A stretch of 21,336 nucleotides of DNA from Tissierella_A sp964489715 (GTDB lineage: Bacteria; Bacillota; Clostridia; Tissierellales; Tissierellaceae): the NCBI GenBank assembly GCA_964489715.1, contig CAZBAK010000027.1, positions 1 to 21,336 on the forward strand. The letters run 5' to 3'. Below are positions 1 through 8,467 of the stretch, piece by piece. How positions within the stretch are numbered: position 1 is the first letter of the stretch; each line of letters opens with the position of its first letter. The position numbers and the translations under genes are program-made. A model generated the notes under the pieces. That model had not been told where the DNA came from and searched no databases. It saw only the letters and a list, made by a program, of their open reading frames with translations.

Positions 1-186
1 TAATTCATCTGCAACTCTTCTTGCATCATCTGCATCAACACTTGCCGTACAAACTCCGTTTTCATCTTTTTCATCCCAATTTTTCATAAAAAGACCAATT
101 ACTTCATAGCCTTGTTCTTTAAGTAAAAGTGCTGCAACTGAAGAATCTACTCCACCACTCATACCAATTATTACTCTTTTTTTCAT
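1..186 (-). CDS. mnmA: tRNA-specific 2-thiouridylase MnmA (N-terminal part, cut by window edge)
   Basis: Reading the minus strand from the ATG at 186-184 gives 62 codons running off the left edge. The product begins MKKRVIIGMSGGVDSSVAAL and continues with a GLFMKNWDE segment, both hallmarks of MnmA/TrmU. The SGGVDSS motif (residues 10-16) is the PP-loop that binds ATP. MnmA activates U34 of Lys, Glu and Gln tRNAs by adenylation and inserts sulfur to give 2-thiouridine, in the cytoplasm. The start is supported by a GGAG six bases upstream on the minus strand (complement of 193-196). The gene is divergent from the J-domain gene at 378. The catalytic cysteines lie outside the window. Identity is confident; the length cannot be judged. 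Confidence 0.93.
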   Translation of the reverse strand, partial: MKKRVIIGMSGGVDSSVAALLLKEQGYEVIGLFMKNWDEKDENGVCTASVDADDARRVADEL

Positions 187-223
187 AAGATTCTCCTTTA
201 ACTTTATTTTTTTATCCCCATGT

Positions 224-229
224 ATTATA
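224..229 (-). promoter_or_regulatory. Possible -10 box for mnmA
   Basis: The minus strand reads TATAAT here, 38 bases upstream of the mnmA start codon. The -35 position holds only a weak TTTTAA (3 of 6 consensus bases), so this is a suggestion rather than a firm promoter. Confidence 0.3.
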
Positions 230-377
230 TACTATAAAGGATTATTTTAAAAGTTATTCCTATAAATTTATTTTTATTATAAAGCCTTTGAATATGAAGT
301 ATTGAAGTTTACTAGAAATAATGTTAAAGTATTGATATATTGAGTTTTTTTAAGAGAGGAAGATTAATGCTTTATGG

Positions 378-1163
378 GTGAATACTATGAATAAATTTTT
401 TGGCGGGATAATATATTATTTTGCAAAATTAATAGAACTTTTATTTGAAGGTCTAATAACAATAACAGAAGTAGTAGTAAATATTTTGATGGGTTTGGCA
501 AAAGGTTTTTTAGCACTTATAAGTATGGGTGGATGCTTAATAATACTATTATTTGCAGGTCCACTGGGAGGATTTATACTATTAAATCCTATATTTATTT
601 TCGCAGTTATAATGACTATTCTCATAATAATTGGAGGAACAAAGTTAATATCTTATTTAAAGTATAGAAAGTATATGATAACTGAGTTTTTATTTGATTG
701 GGCAGATTATTATAGAACTGGTAAAGAAAAGACATTTAAATCATTTTATGAATATGGAAATAAATATAAGAGTATGGAAGAAGAAAAGAAAAGAAGAGAA
801 TGGAAAAAGAGGCAAGAAGAACAGCAAAGACAATGGGAAGAAAGATTTAGGCAATGGAATGAATATCAAAGACAGGGTGGAGGCTATTATGGAGGTAGTC
901 AAAGCCAAGGTGGATTTGGTGGAGCTACTTATCAAAATCCTAGTATAGAATTTAAGAAAAAGTATGAAGATAGTATAAGGGTTTTGGGACTTTCAGAGGA
1001 TGCAGATATCTACCAGGTAAAGCTAGCCTATAGAAAAAAAGCCAAAGAATATCATCCAGATATAAATAAGTCAGAAAATGCAACAGAGATGTTTCAAAAG
1101 GTGAATGAAGCTTATGAATTTTTAAATGAAGCTAATATGGAAAGATATAAGACATTAAAATAG
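378..1163 (+). CDS. Membrane-anchored J-domain (DnaJ-like) protein
   Basis: The 261-residue product has a hydrophobic N-terminal half with likely membrane helices near residues 44-62 and 66-88. A charged, Q/W/R-rich segment follows (about 135-165), then a Gly-rich linker (about 167-185) and a C-terminal J domain (about 196-261). The J domain carries the HPD tripeptide at 226-228, which in this family stimulates the ATPase of a DnaK-type Hsp70. There is no Cys-rich zinc domain, so this is a type III J-protein that probably recruits DnaK to the membrane. The start is uncertain: GTG 378 and ATG 387 are in frame, while the best-placed GAGAGGA (354-360) sits closer to two out-of-frame ATGs at 367 and 374 that open very short ORFs. 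The client protein is unknown. Confidence 0.85.
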   Translation: MNTMNKFFGGIIYYFAKLIELLFEGLITITEVVVNILMGLAKGFLALISMGGCLIILLFAGPLGGFILLNPIFIFAVIMTILIIIGGTKLISYLKYRKYMITEFLFDWADYYRTGKEKTFKSFYEYGNKYKSMEEEKKRREWKKRQEEQQRQWEERFRQWNEYQRQGGGYYGGSQSQGGFGGATYQNPSIEFKKKYEDSIRVLGLSEDADIYQVKLAYRKKAKEYHPDINKSENATEMFQKVNEAYEFLNEANMERYKTLK

Positions 1164-1183
1164 TCATCTTAGATGACTATTTT
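1157..1183 (+). terminator. Terminator overlapping the J-domain stop codon
   Basis: A hairpin built from ATAGTCATC and GATGACTAT, with a short TTA-type loop, begins inside the last codons and includes the stop codon. It is followed by TTTT. The stem is AT-rich but nearly perfect. Confidence 0.7.
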
Positions 1184-1224
1184 ATTATAAATTATAGAAT
1201 ATATAATAGGGAAAGGTGATAGAT

Positions 1225-2436
1225 ATGGAAAGTATAGTTGATAGATTTAAAAGATATATAAGTATAGATACCAAGTCAGATCCAGAGAGTGTAAGTGTTC
1301 CAACAACTAAGAAACAGCTGGAACTTGCTAAACTTTTAAAAAGTGAGTTAGAAGAACTTGAACTTTCAGATGTAAAGATGGACGAGAATGGTTATGTATA
1401 TGCTAGCTTAAAATCTAATATGGAGAAAAAAGTTCCCACTATAGGATTTATAGCCCACATGGATACTAGCCCTGATTTAGATGGAAAATGCACAAATCCA
1501 CAGACCCTTATATATAAGGGAGGAGATATAAAATTAAATGAAGAATATAGTATAGGTGAAAGGGAATTTCCCTTTATAAAAGAACTAGTTGGAAAGGAAC
1601 TTATAACCACAGATGGAACAAGTCTTTTAGGAGCAGACGATAAGGCTGGAATTGCAGCTATTATGGATGCTATAGCTTATCTTGTTGAGAATAAAGATAT
1701 AAAACATGGGGATATTAAAATAGCTTTTACGCCTGATGAAGAAGTAGGAAGAGGAGCAGATTTATTTGATGTAGAAGCTTTTGGTGCAGACTTTGCCTAT
1801 ACTGTAGATGGTGGACCAGTAGGTGAGCTTAACTATGAAAATTTCAATGCAGCAAGTGTAAATATATTAATAAAAGGCAAAAATGTTCATCCAGGTACAG
1901 CGAAAAATATAATGATTAATTCCTTATTAGTAGGAGTAGAATTAGAAAACATGCTTCCAGCAAATCAAAAGCCTCAGTATACAGAGGGATATGAGGGTTT
2001 CTTTTTACTAATGGATATGAAGGGTACAGTAGAGGCTACAAAGATGCAGTATATAATAAGAGACCATAGTAGGGAAGAGTTTGAAAAGAAAAAGAATCTT
2101 ATTAAAAAAAGTGTAGAATTTTTAAATGGAAAATATGGAAATATTATAGAGATTGAAATAAAAGATAGCTATTATAATATGAAAGAGAAAATAGAGTCTC
2201 ATATGGAAATTGTTGAATTAGCTAAAAAATCTATGGAAGATTTAGGTATAAAACCTATTATAACACCTATTAGAGGTGGCACAGATGGATCAAGATTATC
2301 CTATATGGGACTGCCTACTCCTAATATATTTACAGGTGGATATAATTTTCATGGAAGATTTGAGTTTATTCCAACTGAATCTATGGAATTAGCATCTAAA
2401 ACAATTTTAAAGATTATAGAAAACAATAATAAATAA
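1225..2436 (+). CDS. pepT: Peptidase T (tripeptide aminopeptidase)
   Basis: The 403-residue product matches the usual length of PepT (about 405), an M20B di-zinc aminopeptidase that removes the N-terminal residue of tripeptides in the cytoplasm. Visible motifs are HMD (H78, D80), the metal-bridging Asp in GADDKAG (D138), DEE (catalytic E172, ligand E173), VDGG (D195) and the late NFHGRFE (H376). Together these are the full zinc-binding and catalytic set. ATG 1225 is preferred because the in-frame GTG at 1216 lies within the Shine-Dalgarno-like AAAGGTG (1213-1218), which is well spaced for 1225. The gene is monocistronic, between terminators at 1157-1183 and 2441-2482. Confidence 0.95.
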   Translation: MESIVDRFKRYISIDTKSDPESVSVPTTKKQLELAKLLKSELEELELSDVKMDENGYVYASLKSNMEKKVPTIGFIAHMDTSPDLDGKCTNPQTLIYKGGDIKLNEEYSIGEREFPFIKELVGKELITTDGTSLLGADDKAGIAAIMDAIAYLVENKDIKHGDIKIAFTPDEEVGRGADLFDVEAFGADFAYTVDGGPVGELNYENFNAASVNILIKGKNVHPGTAKNIMINSLLVGVELENMLPANQKPQYTEGYEGFFLLMDMKGTVEATKMQYIIRDHSREEFEKKKNLIKKSVEFLNGKYGNIIEIEIKDSYYNMKEKIESHMEIVELAKKSMEDLGIKPIITPIRGGTDGSRLSYMGLPTPNIFTGGYNFHGRFEFIPTESMELASKTILKIIENNNK

Positions 2437-2440
2437 CTTA

Positions 2441-2482
2441 AAAAAGGTAAAGTAGATAAAACAATCTATTTTACCTTTTTTT
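2441..2482 (+). terminator. Strong Rho-independent terminator after pepT
   Basis: A 17-bp stem (2441-2457 with 2464-2480, one G.T pair) closes a six-base AAAACA loop and runs into a T tract at 2476-2482. It ends the pepT transcript. Confidence 0.92.
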
Positions 2483-2509
2483 ATTAATGCTTACTTTCTT
2501 GTCTAAGTC

Positions 2510-2539
2510 TGGAAAACATCTCTTGAAATATGTTATAAT
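2510..2539 (+). promoter_or_regulatory. Promoter of the ABC export operon
   Basis: An extended -10 (TGTTATAAT, with TATAAT at 2534-2539) lies 18 bases after a TGGAAA -35-like box (2510-2515). It sits just past the pepT terminator and 34 bases before the ATPase start. Confidence 0.7.
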
Positions 2540-2572
2540 TATTAGACATGGCTTATATAAGGAGAGAGAAAA

Positions 2573-3277
2573 TTGAGTAAATACATTGAATTTAAAGATG
2601 TTAGGAAAACTTATACAATGGGTGAAGTAGAAATAAATGCATTAAATGGAGCCAATTTTAGCATAGATAAGGGAGAATTTGTAATAATTGCAGGAGCAAG
2701 TGGTGCGGGAAAGAGTACTATTTTAAATATCCTAGGAGGTATGGACAAGTCTACATCTGGAGAAATAATTGTAGATGAAAAAAGAATTGACAAATTAAGC
2801 AATAAGGAACTTATTACCTATAGAAGACATGATATAGGTTTTGTCTTTCAGTTTTATAATTTAGTTCAAAATCTAACTGCTATTGAAAATGTAGAGCTTG
2901 CAACACAGATAAGTAAGAATCCTTTAGATATATTACAAGTAATGGAGTCAGTAGGTTTAACACCTAGGAAAGATAATTTCCCTTCCCAGCTTTCTGGAGG
3001 AGAACAGCAAAGGGTTGCTATAGCCAGAGCTCTTGCCAAGAACCCTAAATTGCTCTTGTGTGATGAACCTACAGGAGCCTTAGATTATAATACAGGGAAG
3101 GCTATATTAAAACTCTTACAGGATACAGGTCGGGAAATGGGAATGACAGTTATAGTTATAACTCATAATCTTGCCATAGCTCCTATGGGAGATAAGATTA
3201 TAAAAGTTAGAAATGGAATAATAGAAAGTCAGGAGATAAATAAAAATCCTACTCCAGTGGAAAGGATTGAATGGTAA
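2573..3277 (+). CDS. ABC transporter ATP-binding protein (MacB/LolD-type)
   Basis: The 234-residue nucleotide-binding domain has Walker A GASGAGKST (41-49), Q-loop Gln93, ABC signature LSGGEQQ (140-146), Walker B LLLCDE (160-165), a D-loop (GALD) and H-loop His198. The order and spacing match the MacB/LolD/FtsE group that partners FtsX-like permeases. It hydrolyses ATP on the cytoplasmic face to drive the permease encoded next. The TTG start is supported by GGAGAG (2561-2566) six bases upstream. The stop overlaps the next gene (TAATG around 3275-3279), so the two are translationally coupled. The substrate cannot be told from the ATPase. Confidence 0.93.
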   Translation: MSKYIEFKDVRKTYTMGEVEINALNGANFSIDKGEFVIIAGASGAGKSTILNILGGMDKSTSGEIIVDEKRIDKLSNKELITYRRHDIGFVFQFYNLVQNLTAIENVELATQISKNPLDILQVMESVGLTPRKDNFPSQLSGGEQQRVAIARALAKNPKLLLCDEPTGALDYNTGKAILKLLQDTGREMGMTVIVITHNLAIAPMGDKIIKVRNGIIESQEINKNPTPVERIEW

Positions 3278-6200
3278 TGAAAAAAAAATCTCTTAGAAAA
3301 GATATGTATAGAGATATAAAGGGTTCACCAGGAAGATTTATATCTATTGTAGCTATTATAGCACTTGGAGTAGCATTTTTTGCTGGCTTGAAAATATCAC
3401 CCCAAGATATGAAGTTTACAGCTGATAAATATTATGACGATTATAATCTTATGGATTTAAGAATTGTATCTAATTTAGGGCTTACAGGTAATGATGTAAA
3501 AGAGATAGAAAAGATAGATGGTGTAGAAGATGTAAGAGGGGCCTATAGCTTAGATGCAATAGCAGAAAACGGAGATAAGGAGATAGTTCTTAGAATTCAT
3601 GATTTTGTGGATAGAGATCAGATAAATTCAGCAAGATTGTTAAAGGGAAGATTTCCAGAGAAATTAAATGAATGTGTAATAGAAGTGGAAAATGAAAATC
3701 TATTAAAAACAGAGATAGGTTCCAAGATAAAACTTTCATCAGGTAAAAAAGAAGACTTGGAAGAAGATTTAAAAAACACTGAATTTACAGTAGTAGGTTT
3801 TATTCAAAGTCCAAATTATCTCTCCTTTGAAAAAGGAAGTACAAGTATAGGCAATGGACAATTGCAGGACTATATAATGATACCTCAAGAGAATTTCAAG
3901 ATGGAAGTATTTACTGATATATTTGTAAATGTTAAGGGAGCCAAAGCCTTAAATTCTTATAATGATGAATATTTCGATCAAATAAAACCAGTTGAAGATA
4001 AAATAAAAGACATATCCAAGTTAAGGGAAGATACTAGATATGAAGAAATATATGATGAAGCAAGGGAAGAACTGGATGAAGCTAGGGAAAAATATGATGA
4101 AGAGAAATTAAAAGCTGAAGAAGAACTAGATAAGGCTTTGAAAGAATTAGAAGACGGTAAAAAAGAATTAGAAGATGGTCAAAGAGAATTAGAAGAAAAT
4201 GAAGATAAATTTTACACTGCTATAGAAAATGGAAAAAAGGAAATAGCAGATGCAGAAAAAAAGTTAAGAGATGGAGAAGAGGAATATAAAAAGGGTTTAA
4301 AACAGTTCAATGAAAGCAAAAGTCTTGCACAAAAAGAGTTTGAAAAAGCAGAAAAAGAATTAAAGCTAGCAGAAGAAGGAATAGCAACATTAAAGGATAA
4401 TATAAATAAAATAGAAAATGCACTTAACAATCCTGAAATTCCAGAAGAACAAAAGAAAGAATTAGAAACACAATTGGAAGATCTACAATCAACTCTTTCT
4501 AAGACAGAGACTCAACATAAGGAGGGTAAAGCTGAATTAGAAAAGGCAAGAAAAGAATTAAAGTTAGCGGAAGAAGGAATAGGGAGATTAAAGGAGGCTA
4601 TAAGTAAAATAGAAATGGCCCTTAGTAATCCTCAGCTTCCTCAAGAAGAAAAAAAAGAATTAGAAGTACAATTAGAAGATCTACAATCATCTCTGTCAAG
4701 CGCAGAGAACCAATATAGTGAGGGTAAAACTGAATTAGAAAAAGCAGAAAAAGAATTAAAGCTAGCAGAAGAAGGAATAGTAACATTAAAGGAAAATATA
4801 AATAAAATAGAAAATGCACTTAATAATCCTCAGCTTCCGGCAGCACAAAAGAAAGAGCTAGAAACACAGCTACAAGATCTGCGTTCTACACTTTCGCAAA
4901 CAGAGGCTCAATACAATGAAGGTAGAGCTGAATTGGAAAAAAGCAAAAAAGAGTTGATAAATGCAGAAGAAAAACTAAAAGATAGCAAGATCCAACTTGA
5001 TGATGCTAAAAATAGACTTAAAAATGAAAAAGAAAAATTAATTAGTCAAGAAGAAAAGGGCGAAAGAGAATTACAAAATGCAAGAGATGAGCTTGCAGAA
5101 GCTAGAGCAGATCTAGAAGAAGGAGAAAAAGAATATAAAGAAGAGAAACAAAAAGCAGAGGAAGAGTTAGATAAAGCCTTAGCTAAGATTGAAAAAGGTG
5201 AAAGAGACTTAAAGAAAATTGAAGAAGCCCAATGGTATGTTTTAGATAGAAATAAACACTACTCCTATGTAGATTATGGTGATGCTGCTAATAGAATAGA
5301 TGCACTTGCCAAGATCTTTCCAGTATTTTTTGCTCTTGTTGCAGCCCTAGTATCCTTAACTACTATGACTAGAATGGTAGATGAGCAAAGAATAAATATA
5401 GGTACTTTAAAAGCTCTTGGATATGGCAAAAAGGATATAGCATTTAAATATATATTTTATGCATTTACTGCTACTATGATAGGCTCATTGATAGGTATAT
5501 CAGTTGGGTATACACTCTTTCCAATAATTATATTTAATGCCTATGGACTTATGTATGCACTTCCTCCATTGGTTTTAAAGTTCAATTTAAGTCTAGCTGC
5601 TATTTTGATATTAGCATCTATAGCACTTACCACAGTAACGGCTTACCTTGCATCTAGCAATGAGTTAAGAGAGAATCCAGCTTCACTAATGAGGCCTAAA
5701 GCTCCAAGGTTAGGTAAGACTATATTATTAGAAAGAATACCACTAATATGGAATAGATTTAATTTTAGCTATAAAGTTACAATTAGAAACCTATTTAGAT
5801 ATAAGAGAAGATTTTTTATGACAGTTTTTGGAATAGCTGGATGTACTGCTCTTATATTAGCAGGATTTGGAATTAAAGATTCCATACAAACTGTAGTAGA
5901 TCAACAATTTGGAGAAATAATTGTATATGATATGTCAGTAAGTTTGGATTCAGATGGCTTAGATGCACTAGATAAGGAAGATAATATAAAAGACTACAAA
6001 ACAGTTCTTTCTGAAGGCGGGGAAATATCTTTTAAAGGTACAGAAAAAGATATAACTATTATGGTTCCTAGTGATACAAAAGACTTAAATAGATTTATAC
6101 ACCTAAAGAATAGAAAGAGTGGTAAAGATATTCATATTGATGATGGTATTGTTATAACTGAAGGTATGAGTAGAACTTTAGATATTAAAAAAGGAGATAC

Positions 6201-6876
6201 TATAGAATTATCTAATAGTGATGATAAAAAAGTTCAAGTAAAGATAAATGCAATAGCAGAAAACTATACATTTAATTACCTCTATATAAATCCAGAACAA
6301 TATAAGTCATTGTTTGATGGGCCTATAGAATACAATGAAGCTCTAGCAGTCTTAAAAGATACATCTAAAGATAAAGAAGAGAGTACAGCTAAGTCCTTAA
6401 TAGATAATGAGGGAATTAATAATGTAAGCTTTGTATCGAGTAATAAGAATAACTTAGAAGACACTATAAATGGTTTGAATTATGTTGTTATTCTTATGAC
6501 TGTTTCAGCAGGAGCCTTGGCTTTTGTTGTTCTATATAATCTTACAAATATAAATATAAGTGAGAGAATAAGAGAGATTGCTACCATCAAGGTATTAGGA
6601 TTTTATGACAATGAAGTATCAGCTTATATCTATAGAGAAAATATAATATTGACTATTATAGGCACCTTAACAGGTCTCATTATAGGTATATTTTTGCATA
6701 GGTTTATAATAGAAACTGTAGAAATGGAGAGCTTAATGTTAGGACTTACACTTTCTATAAAGAGTTATATCTATGCTAGTGTATTGACTATAGTATTTTC
6801 AGTAATAGTTAATATAGTGATGCACTTTAAGCTTAAAGCTGTGAAAATGGTAGAGTCTTTAAAGTCTGTAGATTAA
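3271..6876 (+). CDS. FtsX-like ABC permease with giant extracytoplasmic coiled coil
   Basis: This 1201-residue protein has TM1 at about 23-41 and an extracytoplasmic region of about 640 residues. TM2-4 follow (about 682-702, 726-750, 776-795), then TM5 (about 848-867), a second extracytoplasmic domain (about 868-1065) and TM6-8 (about 1069-1190). That is two FtsX/MacB-type halves fused. Residues 259-651 are almost pure Glu/Lys/Leu coiled coil and include three 66-residue tandem repeats (see 4354-4947). The family works by mechanotransmission: ATP-driven membrane motion is passed to the outside domain. Here the long rod probably reaches into the cell wall. Cargo is unknown. ATG 3271 and ATG 3277 are both possible starts; AAAGGA (3261-3266) lies between their ideal spacings. 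Confidence 0.87.
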   Translation: MVMKKKSLRKDMYRDIKGSPGRFISIVAIIALGVAFFAGLKISPQDMKFTADKYYDDYNLMDLRIVSNLGLTGNDVKEIEKIDGVEDVRGAYSLDAIAENGDKEIVLRIHDFVDRDQINSARLLKGRFPEKLNECVIEVENENLLKTEIGSKIKLSSGKKEDLEEDLKNTEFTVVGFIQSPNYLSFEKGSTSIGNGQLQDYIMIPQENFKMEVFTDIFVNVKGAKALNSYNDEYFDQIKPVEDKIKDISKLREDTRYEEIYDEAREELDEAREKYDEEKLKAEEELDKALKELEDGKKELEDGQRELEENEDKFYTAIENGKKEIADAEKKLRDGEEEYKKGLKQFNESKSLAQKEFEKAEKELKLAEEGIATLKDNINKIENALNNPEIPEEQKKELETQLEDLQSTLSKTETQHKEGKAELEKARKELKLAEEGIGRLKEAISKIEMALSNPQLPQEEKKELEVQLEDLQSSLSSAENQYSEGKTELEKAEKELKLAEEGIVTLKENINKIENALNNPQLPAAQKKELETQLQDLRSTLSQTEAQYNEGRAELEKSKKELINAEEKLKDSKIQLDDAKNRLKNEKEKLISQEEKGERELQNARDELAEARADLEEGEKEYKEEKQKAEEELDKALAKIEKGERDLKKIEEAQWYVLDRNKHYSYVDYGDAANRIDALAKIFPVFFALVAALVSLTTMTRMVDEQRINIGTLKALGYGKKDIAFKYIFYAFTATMIGSLIGISVGYTLFPIIIFNAYGLMYALPPLVLKFNLSLAAILILASIALTTVTAYLASSNELRENPASLMRPKAPRLGKTILLERIPLIWNRFNFSYKVTIRNLFRYKRRFFMTVFGIAGCTALILAGFGIKDSIQTVVDQQFGEIIVYDMSVSLDSDGLDALDKEDNIKDYKTVLSEGGEISFKGTEKDITIMVPSDTKDLNRFIHLKNRKSGKDIHIDDGIVITEGMSRTLDIKKGDTIELSNSDDKKVQVKINAIAENYTFNYLYINPEQYKSLFDGPIEYNEALAVLKDTSKDKEESTAKSLIDNEGINNVSFVSSNKNNLEDTINGLNYVVILMTVSAGALAFVVLYNLTNINISERIREIATIKVLGFYDNEVSAYIYRENIILTIIGTLTGLIIGIFLHRFIIETVEMESLMLGLTLSIKSYIYASVLTIVFSVIVNIVMHFKLKAVKMVESLKSVD
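4354..4947 (+). repeat. Three in-frame 198-bp tandem repeats in the coiled coil
   Basis: Units run 4354-4551, 4552-4749 and 4750-4947; each encodes 66 residues starting KELKLAEEGI and ending near ELEKA. Every unit has a central NNPxxP-like turn (NNPEIPEEQ, SNPQLPQEE, NNPQLPAAQ), so each probably forms a helical hairpin. Copies 1 and 3 are most alike in their first half, copies 2 and 3 share CCTCAGCTTCC in the middle, suggesting mosaic exchange. A fourth, diverged KEL-N-AEE start follows at 4948. Confidence 0.93.
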
Positions 6877-6884
6877 TTATTTTA

Positions 6885-6919
6885 ATAAGACTTTAATAAT
6901 TTTTCAATTAAAGTCTTAT
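6885..6919 (+). repeat. Perfect 13-bp inverted repeat after the permease gene
   Basis: ATAAGACTTTAAT (6885-6897) and ATTAAAGTCTTAT (6907-6919) are exact reverse complements around a nine-base loop. No T tract follows, so it is not a classical terminator. It may act as a weak terminator, an RNA-stabilising hairpin or an operator for mrp. Confidence 0.6.
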
Positions 6920-6962
6920 AGTATATATATCTCATTTAATAAAAAAGAAGGAAGGAATTTTT

Positions 6963-7784
6963 ATGACAAATTGTAACACATGTCCTAGCAAGGAAGCTTG
7001 TACAGTACCAGAAGATAAGTGTGGTATTGAAAACAATCCTCTAAATAAAATAGGCAAAGTGATTGGTGTCATGAGTGGCAAAGGTGGAGTTGGTAAGTCC
7101 ACTATAAGTGTATTACTTGCTGAAAACTTAAATAAACTTGGTTACAAAGTAGGTATAATGGATGCGGATATAACAGGCCCTAGTATTCCAAGATTATTGG
7201 GAATTAAAGATGAAAAAGTTATGAGCGATAAGAAGAGTCTTTATCCTGCTCTAACAGAAAATGGAATAAAAGCAGTCTCATTTAATCTTTTGATAGAAGA
7301 TGAAAACCAACCAGTGGTTTGGAGGGGACCTATAGTTTCTTCAGCTGTAAAACAATTTTGGACTGATGTAGCTTGGGGCGAATTAGACTATCTTATAATA
7401 GATATGCCACCTGGTACAGGTGATGTAGCACTTACTGTTATGCAATCTATACCAATAAATGGTATAGTCATGGTATCTATTCCTCAAGATATGGTATCTA
7501 TGATAGTTGCAAAAGCTGTAAATATGGTTAAAAAGCTAGATATAAACTTATTAGGCTTAGTTGAGAATATGAGTTATATAAAATGTCCCAATTGTGATGA
7601 AAAAATCAGATTTTATGATGATGTAGACACTAAAGCATATCTAGATTCTATGGATATAAATCTTTTAGGAGAATTACCAATGACTAAAAGTATAGCTAAT
7701 CTTTCCAATGATTCCTACAAATCTAAGAGAGAAGAGATAAATGAAGATTTTAAAGAGATAATAAAAAATTTTCTAGAAAGATAG
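6963..7784 (+). CDS. Mrp/ApbC (NBP35-like) iron-sulfur carrier ATPase
   Basis: The 273-residue P-loop protein has the deviant Walker A GKGGVGKST (39-47) of the Mrp/MinD family, the DADITGPS switch and the DMPPGTGD motif. C208 and C211 (CPNC) form the family motif that bridges a [4Fe-4S] cluster across the dimer. Four Cys near the N-terminus (4, 7, 13, 20) form an NBP35-like second cluster site. It is expected to bind Fe-S clusters and transfer them to apoproteins in the cytoplasm. The start has a good AGGAAGGAA (6949-6957) upstream. A terminator follows directly, so the gene is probably transcribed alone. Family is sure; the specific clients are not. Confidence 0.93.
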   Translation: MTNCNTCPSKEACTVPEDKCGIENNPLNKIGKVIGVMSGKGGVGKSTISVLLAENLNKLGYKVGIMDADITGPSIPRLLGIKDEKVMSDKKSLYPALTENGIKAVSFNLLIEDENQPVVWRGPIVSSAVKQFWTDVAWGELDYLIIDMPPGTGDVALTVMQSIPINGIVMVSIPQDMVSMIVAKAVNMVKKLDINLLGLVENMSYIKCPNCDEKIRFYDDVDTKAYLDSMDINLLGELPMTKSIANLSNDSYKSKREEINEDFKEIIKNFLER

Positions 7785-7794
7785 AGAATATAAG

Positions 7795-7817
7795 AACACA
7801 TCTTCAGATGTGTTTTT
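7795..7817 (+). terminator. Terminator after the Mrp gene
   Basis: The stem AACACATC (7795-7802) pairs with GATGTGTT (7807-7814) around a TTCA loop, followed by TTTTT. It is compact and Rho-independent. Confidence 0.85.
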
Positions 7818-7907
7818 ATATTGCTCATATATATATAGATATGAAAATATCCATATATATGATAAAATAGTATAGTAGAAAATTCATTACAATATGGAGG
7901 GAAAAAA

Positions 7908-8426
7908 TTGGATCTTAAATCGAAAATTAGAGTTATAGAAGATTTTCCTATAGAAGGAATTAGTTTTAAGGATATAACAACACTTATTAAAGATAAAGAT
8001 GCTTTTAAAGAAGTAATAGATTTATTTGTAGAGGACTTAAAAGAAAAAGATATAGATTATATAGTGGGACCTGAGGCACGTGGTTTTTTATTTGGTGCAG
8101 CAGTTGCTTATGCAATAGGTGCAGGTTTTGTACCAGTTAGAAAATCTGGTAAACTTCCTGGAGAGATAGTTGTAAATGAATATGCATTGGAGTATGGTAC
8201 TAATACTTTGGAAATACATACTGATGCAATTAAAAAGGGAGATAAAGTTGCCATAGTAGATGATTTGCTTGCTACTGGAGGAACTATGCTTTCAGCTGCA
8301 AAACTTATAGAATCATTAGGTGGCGAGATAGTTGCCATGGAATTCTTAGTAGAGCTGGAATCTTTAAAAGGAAGAGAAAAACTAGAAAAATATCACACTA
8401 ATTCTTTAGTGAAATACTATAAGTAG
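7908..8426 (+). CDS. apt: Adenine phosphoribosyltransferase
   Basis: The 172-residue protein is the normal size for Apt, which converts adenine and PRPP to AMP and diphosphate in purine salvage. The PRPP-binding loop VDDLLATGGT is at 117-126. The early GISFKDIT and GPEARGF motifs and the flexible-loop region RKSGKLPG are also typical. The TTG start is set by GGAGGG (7896-7901) six bases upstream. Only 41 bases with no terminator separate it from dinB, so the two are probably co-transcribed. The AT-rich leader holds an imperfect palindrome at 7826-7861 and no convincing promoter. Confidence 0.96.
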   Translation: MDLKSKIRVIEDFPIEGISFKDITTLIKDKDAFKEVIDLFVEDLKEKDIDYIVGPEARGFLFGAAVAYAIGAGFVPVRKSGKLPGEIVVNEYALEYGTNTLEIHTDAIKKGDKVAIVDDLLATGGTMLSAAKLIESLGGEIVAMEFLVELESLKGREKLEKYHTNSLVKYYK

Positions 8427-8467
8427 TTAGTTTGAATTTGTAAGGCAATAGTAAAGGAGTTTAAAAA

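Noticed and set aside
694..948. An 84-codon Lys/Glu-rich ORF in another frame of the J-domain gene
   Set aside because: It is a frame shadow of the charged linker; no ribosome binding site and no recognisable domain.
1202..1207. TATAAT as a -10 box for pepT
   Set aside because: It is only four bases before the ribosome binding site, so a transcript would start within that site; no matching -35 was found.
4212..4819. Antisense ORFs of 72 and 65 codons over the coiled coil
   Set aside because: They arise from the biased Glu/Lys codons on the coding strand (Phe/Leu/Ser on the other) and lack start signals.
7826..7861. AT-rich imperfect palindrome before apt as a riboswitch or operator
   Set aside because: It is made of TA repeats with mismatches, easily expected by chance in such DNA, and has no conserved purine-riboswitch features.
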